Assembly: GCA_030037185.1 (NCBI GenBank) | Contig: JASHRR010001468.1 | Span: 1 to 9,982 of the forward strand | Direction of reading: 5' to 3' | Source of the DNA: Xanthobacteraceae bacterium | GTDB taxonomy: Bacteria; Pseudomonadota; Alphaproteobacteria; Rhizobiales; Xanthobacteraceae | Length of the DNA stretch: 9,982 nt | Shown here: positions 6,869-9,982 of the stretch, piece by piece | Numbering within the stretch: position 1 is the stretch's first letter | How the letters are laid out: each line of letters starts with the position of its first letter | Made by a program: the position numbers and the translations under genes | Notes under the pieces: model-generated | Seen by the model: only the letters and a program-made list of their open reading frames with translations | The model's database searches: none | What the model was told of the DNA's origin: nothing

Positions 6869-7906
6869 ATGTCAGCAATTTCTGCGCGTCTTGCCGTGAT
6901 CGTTGCCGCCGGCGTGATCACCTACCTGCCGGCGGCGGCGCGCGGCGCCGAATATACATTGATGCCGAGCCCGCAGACGGTGCACGTCGGCTATTTCAGC
7001 GCCGCGCTGAAGCCTGTGCTGACGATCAATTCCGGCGACATTGTCACAATCGAATCCGTCGGCGGCCCTGATCCGGCCGATGTCGATGCGTCGGGCGTCG
7101 TTCCTCCGAGCGCCGTCCCGGAACACACACGCACCATCCGCCGGGACGTCACGGATCGCGGCCCGGGTCCGCACATTCTGACCGGGCCGGTATTTGTCCA
7201 GGGCGCGGTGCCGGGAGACGTGCTCGAGGTTCGCATCCTCGATATTGATTTGCCGGTACCTTACGGCTTCAATACCCAGCGCCCTTACACCGGCGCGCTG
7301 CCGGATGAATTTCCCGGCTTCTTCCAGCGCGTCATCCCGATTGACCGCGCCGCCAAGACCGCGACGGTGGCGCCGGGCGTGGTGGTGCCGGTGCGGCCGT
7401 TCTTCGGGGTGATGGGAGTTGCTCCGCTCCCCTCCATGGGCCGCATCAGCAGCGGACCGCCGGGCGTTCACACCGGCAACATCGACAACAAGGATATCGG
7501 CGTCGGCGCGACTCTCTATATGCCGGTCTATGCGCCGGGCGCGCTGTTCTCGGTCGGCGACGCCCATGCGGCCCAGGGCGAGGGCGAGGTCGATCTCACC
7601 GCCATCGAAACCGCGCTGCGCGGCAAATTCCAGTTCATCGTACGCAAGGACTTGAAGCTCACCTGGCCGCGCGCGGAAACGCCGACCCACTGGATCGTCA
7701 TGGGCCTCAACCCGAACCTCGAGGAAGCAATGAAGATGGCGGTGCGGGAGACCATCCTTTTCATCACCCAGCGCTTCCCCAAGTTGTCCCGCGAGGAGGC
7801 CTACATGATCGCGAGCGTCGCGGTCGACTACCACGTGACCCAGGTAGTCGACGGAACCAAGGGTATCCACGGCATGATCCCGAAGGCGATTTTCGTCGGG
7901 CAGTGA
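6869..7906 (+). CDS. Acetamidase/formamidase-family protein with signal peptide
   Basis: The FmdA/AmdA family hydrolyses short amides such as formamide and acetamide to the acid and ammonia. The 345-residue product carries family landmarks: GPGPHILTGPVFVQG at 98-112 followed by PGDVLEV (115-121), HTGNIDNKDIG at 201-211, and GDAHAAQGEGE at 230-240, the His/Asp-rich active-site segment. The first 27 residues are a clear Sec-type signal (hydrophobic stretch, then Ala-rich end near RGA), whereas characterised formamidases are cytoplasmic. The ATG is set by GGGGAG with a 7-nt spacer. It lies 186 bp after the Bug gene and 249 bp before the first SMP-30 gene, on the same strand. A role in the periplasm on an amide or related bond fits the neighbours, all exported. 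The exact substrate is unknown, and amide hydrolysis itself is inferred from the family. Confidence 0.9.
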   Translation: MSAISARLAVIVAAGVITYLPAAARGAEYTLMPSPQTVHVGYFSAALKPVLTINSGDIVTIESVGGPDPADVDASGVVPPSAVPEHTRTIRRDVTDRGPGPHILTGPVFVQGAVPGDVLEVRILDIDLPVPYGFNTQRPYTGALPDEFPGFFQRVIPIDRAAKTATVAPGVVVPVRPFFGVMGVAPLPSMGRISSGPPGVHTGNIDNKDIGVGATLYMPVYAPGALFSVGDAHAAQGEGEVDLTAIETALRGKFQFIVRKDLKLTWPRAETPTHWIVMGLNPNLEEAMKMAVRETILFITQRFPKLSREEAYMIASVAVDYHVTQVVDGTKGIHGMIPKAIFVGQ

Positions 7907-7915
7907 GGACCCGCC

Positions 7916-7945
7916 GGATGGGTGGAGCGCAAGCGACATCCATCT
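7916..7945. repeat. REP-like palindromic element
   Basis: GATGGGTG (7917-7924) pairs with CATCCATC (7937-7944), eight pairs with one G-T wobble, around a loop holding GAGCGCAAGCG. Palindromes of the form GATGGGT...AGCG...AGCG...CCCATC are, to my knowledge, dispersed extragenic repeats in Bradyrhizobium-type genomes. This copy sits 10 bp after the amidase stop codon and has no T-run, so it may shape the 3' end of that transcript. Only one copy is present in this window. Confidence 0.45.
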
Positions 7946-8155
7946 CGCCACCAGAGCAAGCTTTGATCGGCTTGACTGCACAGCTGTCAACCACCACCGC
8001 CCCCTTTTGGGGTCGGCTCAGGCTTAACAACCTACGCGGTTGACCAGGCGGTCGCTCAAACGAGACCGGCGACCTTGCAACCGAGACAGCAGACCTAGGG
8101 GCTCGTCAACTCCGGGGTCTAGAAACGTCAAACCAACCAAAACCGGGAGGACAAG

Positions 8156-9160
8156 ATGGGGATTCATCATCCAGTTTCGCGGCGGCGCCTGCTCGCCCTG
8201 TCAGCGGCGGCCGGCGGCTTTGCCATCGCCGGCGCCCGCGCCCAGGCGGCCAAGCGAATCGAGCGGCTCGATCCGGCCCTCGACAACATCATTGCGACAT
8301 CCGAACCCATCAAGGAACTCGCCAGCGGCTTCGGCGGTGACCTCGGTCCAGCGGAAGGACCGGTGTGGATCAAGGAAGGCGGCTATCTGCTGTTCAGCGA
8401 CATTCACAACAGCCGCCGCATGAAATACACACCCGGCCAGGGCGTCAGCGTCTTCCTAGAGCCGACCAATCGGGCCAACGGGCTCACCCGCGATCTGCAA
8501 GGCCGCGTGGTGGCCTGCGAGCACGACACGCGACGGGTCACGCGGCGCGAGCTTGACGGCAGCCTGACGGTGATTGCCGCGAGCTTCCAAGGGCGGCGAT
8601 TCAACCGCCCGAACGACGTTGTGGTGAAATCCGACGGCGCCGTTTACTTCACGGACCCGGGCGGTCCCGCAGTTCCGGAGCAATGGGACCTGACCCATAC
8701 CGGCGTCTACCGCGTGTCGGCCGATCTCGGCACGCTGACGCTGCTGGTGAGCGATTTCATTGTGCCCAACGGGCTCGCCTTCTCGCCCGACGAAAGCGTC
8801 CTCTATATCAACGATTCCCGGCGTGGGCACATCCGCGCCTTCGACATGCTGGCGAATGGGACCTTGGCGAGGCAAACCGATCGCGTGTTCGCGGACCTGC
8901 GCGGCCCTGAGCCCGGCGTGCCCGACGGCATGAAGGTCGATGTCGCCGGCAATGTGTACTGCGGTGGTTCGGGCGGGCTCTACATCCTCGACTCCAAGGG
9001 CAACAAGCTCGGCCGCATCGTTCACGGCCAACCGGCGACCACCAATCTCGGCTTCGGCGGCGACGACTGGAAGACCTTGTTCTTCACGAGCCGCAGCACG
9101 CTCGGCTCGGTCAATCTGAAGATCGCCGGCATCCCGGTGCCGGTCGCGAAGAAGGCGTGA
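8156..9160 (+). CDS. SMP-30/gluconolactonase/LRE-family protein, Tat-exported (copy 1)
   Basis: Members are six-bladed beta-propeller, divalent-metal lactonases or esterases such as gluconolactonase. The 334-residue product begins with a twin-arginine signal (SRRRLLAL at 8-15, Ala-rich core, cleavage near ARAQA at 27-31), predicting Tat export to the periplasm. The four metal ligands of the family are visible: Glu67 (AEGPVW), Asn153 (NRPND), Asn205 (VPNGLAFS) and Asp257 (VPDGMKVD). The blade motif YFTDP is at 164-168, but it is followed by GGPAVP, one residue shorter than in the neighbouring paralogue. The start is supported by GGGAGG with a 5-nt spacer. The gene lies 193 bp before a tandem paralogue that is about three quarters identical over 171 aligned residues (hand count). 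It is likely a lactone hydrolase; the substrate is unknown. Confidence 0.92.
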   Translation: MGIHHPVSRRRLLALSAAAGGFAIAGARAQAAKRIERLDPALDNIIATSEPIKELASGFGGDLGPAEGPVWIKEGGYLLFSDIHNSRRMKYTPGQGVSVFLEPTNRANGLTRDLQGRVVACEHDTRRVTRRELDGSLTVIAASFQGRRFNRPNDVVVKSDGAVYFTDPGGPAVPEQWDLTHTGVYRVSADLGTLTLLVSDFIVPNGLAFSPDESVLYINDSRRGHIRAFDMLANGTLARQTDRVFADLRGPEPGVPDGMKVDVAGNVYCGGSGGLYILDSKGNKLGRIVHGQPATTNLGFGGDDWKTLFFTSRSTLGSVNLKIAGIPVPVAKKA

Positions 9161-9176
9161 TTGGCTGCCAAATCTG

Positions 9177-9235
9177 AAAAAAGGGGTATTGCGCGCCGAC
9201 GCCGAGGGGAGGCAAACGACCGAAGGCGCAATCCC
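9177..9235 (-). terminator. Terminator-like hairpin A, oriented on the minus strand
   Basis: GCGCAATCCC (9226-9235) pairs with GGG(T)ATTGCGC (9184-9194), ten pairs with one bulge and a 31-nt loop. On the minus strand the hairpin is followed by one C and a TTTTTT run (9182-9177). It has the form of an intrinsic terminator facing opposite to both flanking genes. On the plus strand it has no T-run, so it would not end the copy-1 transcript by the intrinsic route. The long loop lowers confidence. Confidence 0.4.
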
Positions 9236-9263
9236 TCGTCCGCTCTCCCGGTTGAGCGTGGGC

Positions 9264-9322
9264 AAAAAAAGCGTGCAAGGTCTAGCAACGGCTCCGCACG
9301 GGCGATTTTGCCCGCTTGCACG
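9264..9322 (-). terminator. Terminator-like hairpin B, oriented on the minus strand
   Basis: CGTGCAAG (9272-9279) and CTTGCACG (9315-9322) are perfect 8-bp arms; an inner GGGC/GCCC stem (9300-9313) lies in the loop. On the minus strand the outer stem is followed by one C and TTTTTTT (9270-9264). It is the second structure in this gap with minus-strand terminator form and ends 31 bp before the start of the second SMP-30 gene. Confidence 0.42.
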
Positions 9323-9353
9323 ACTGCTCTCGAACGCGCATTGGAGGAACCTC

Positions 9354-9982
9354 ATGAGCGATCATTTCAACATGTCACGCCGGCATATGCTGGCGATGTC
9401 CGCCGCCGCAGGCGGCCTCGCGCTGACCGGCAGCAGCCCTGGTTTGGCGCAACAGCCCGCATCGCGCATCGAACAACTCGATCCGGCGCTGGAAAGGATT
9501 ATCTCCACATCGGAGCCGATCAAAGCCATTGCCGACGGCATGGGTGGGCCGCTCGGACCGGTGGAGGGGCCGGTGTGGTGGAAAGAGGGCGGGTATCTGC
9601 TGTTCAGCGACATCCATGCCAGCAAGCGTATGAAATACACACCCGGCCAGGGCGTCACCGTGTTCCAGGAGAAGACCAACCAGGCCAATGGTCTCACCCG
9701 CGATCTGAATGGCCGACTGCTCGCCTGCGAGCACGAGACGCGCCGCGTGATTCGCCAGGAACTCGATGGCTCGACCACGGTCATTGCCAACAGCTTCCAG
9801 GGCCAGCGTCTCAACCGGCCAAACGATGTGGTGGTGAAGTCCGACGGCTCGATCTACTTCACCGACCCGTGGACCAGTCCGGAAATCCCGCAGCAGTGGG
9901 ACATGACCTTCATGGGCGTCTATCGGGTCACGCCCGATCTCGGCACCATGACCCTGCTGGTCGATGACTTCCTGCTGCCCAA
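9354..9982 (+). CDS. SMP-30/gluconolactonase/LRE-family protein, Tat-exported (copy 2, 3' end outside window)
   Basis: This gene is open to the right edge; 209 codons plus two bases are visible and no stop is met. It opens with a twin-arginine signal (MSRRHMLAMS at 7-16) and an Ala-rich region ending near GLAQQ. Family residues seen are Glu71 (VEGPVWW) and Asn157 (NRPND). The window stops inside the codon expected to be the third metal ligand (LLPN). The blade motif YFTDP at 168-172 is followed by WTSPEIP. The ATG is set by GGAGG with a 6-nt spacer. Against copy 1 the signal core, the KYTPGQGV stretch and both metal-site motifs are conserved. It is a tandem paralogue, probably of different fine specificity, exported to the periplasm. 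Function beyond likely lactone or ester hydrolysis is not known. Confidence 0.9.
   Translation, partial: MSDHFNMSRRHMLAMSAAAGGLALTGSSPGLAQQPASRIEQLDPALERIISTSEPIKAIADGMGGPLGPVEGPVWWKEGGYLLFSDIHASKRMKYTPGQGVTVFQEKTNQANGLTRDLNGRLLACEHETRRVIRQELDGSTTVIANSFQGQRLNRPNDVVVKSDGSIYFTDPWTSPEIPQQWDMTFMGVYRVTPDLGTMTLLVDDFLLP

Noticed and set aside
6872..7990. Long minus-strand open frame opposite the amidase gene
   Set aside because: It is the antisense image of a well-supported gene, with Arg/His/Asp-rich low-complexity content and no motif.
8001..8012. CCCCTTTTGGGG element before SMP-30 copy 1
   Set aside because: A 4-bp stem with a T-only loop and no downstream T-run is too weak to call a terminator or operator.
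9161..9967. 268-codon plus-strand open frame overlapping SMP-30 copy 2
   Set aside because: It is in a different reading frame from the SMP-30 coding sequence at 9354, which carries the Tat signal, metal ligands and a good ribosome-binding site. The other frame has no motif.

Overview
The window looks like the chromosome of a high-GC alphaproteobacterium, most likely Hyphomicrobiales near Bradyrhizobium, Rhodopseudomonas or Xanthobacteraceae. The basis is the leftward order tRNA-Leu, tig, clpP, clpX (conserved in this group, with lon normally next), the ClpX and ClpP sequences, the high GC content, and a Bug-type solute-binding protein beside single catabolic genes. The genus call is inference. 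No IS element, integrase, CRISPR array, phage gene or recognisable defence system is visible.

Left half (about 1-4212, minus strand): a core protein quality-control block. tRNA-Leu(UAG) is followed by trigger factor (tig), the ClpP peptidase and the ClpX unfoldase. clpP and clpX are separated by an unusually long non-coding gap of about 500 bp, so clpX probably has its own promoter. Both genes have a CTTGT-type -35 and an AT-rich -10 upstream, which could be heat-shock (RpoH) promoters. lon would lie beyond the left edge and is not seen.

Right half (4378-9982, plus strand, divergent from the tRNA): five loosely spaced genes. In order they are a TauD/TfdA-type Fe(II)/2-oxoglutarate dioxygenase, a Bug/TctC periplasmic binding protein, an acetamidase/formamidase-family protein with a signal peptide, and two tandem SMP-30/gluconolactonase-family proteins with Tat-type signals. 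The last is cut by the right edge. Intergenic gaps are 109 bp or more (from tRNA to first gene) and mostly 190-420 bp, with hairpins in each, so this is a gene neighbourhood rather than a tight operon. The last four proteins all carry export signals. That fits a periplasmic capture-and-hydrolysis module for an unknown amide, lactone or organic acid, but no substrate can be assigned from sequence.

The points most worth a second look are: two terminator-like hairpins between the SMP-30 paralogues that both point against the genes; the exported amidase; the tandem SMP-30 duplication; the palindrome over the ribosome-binding site of the Bug gene; and the conflicting start signals of tig. The coding content belongs to known families and I found no clearly new system.
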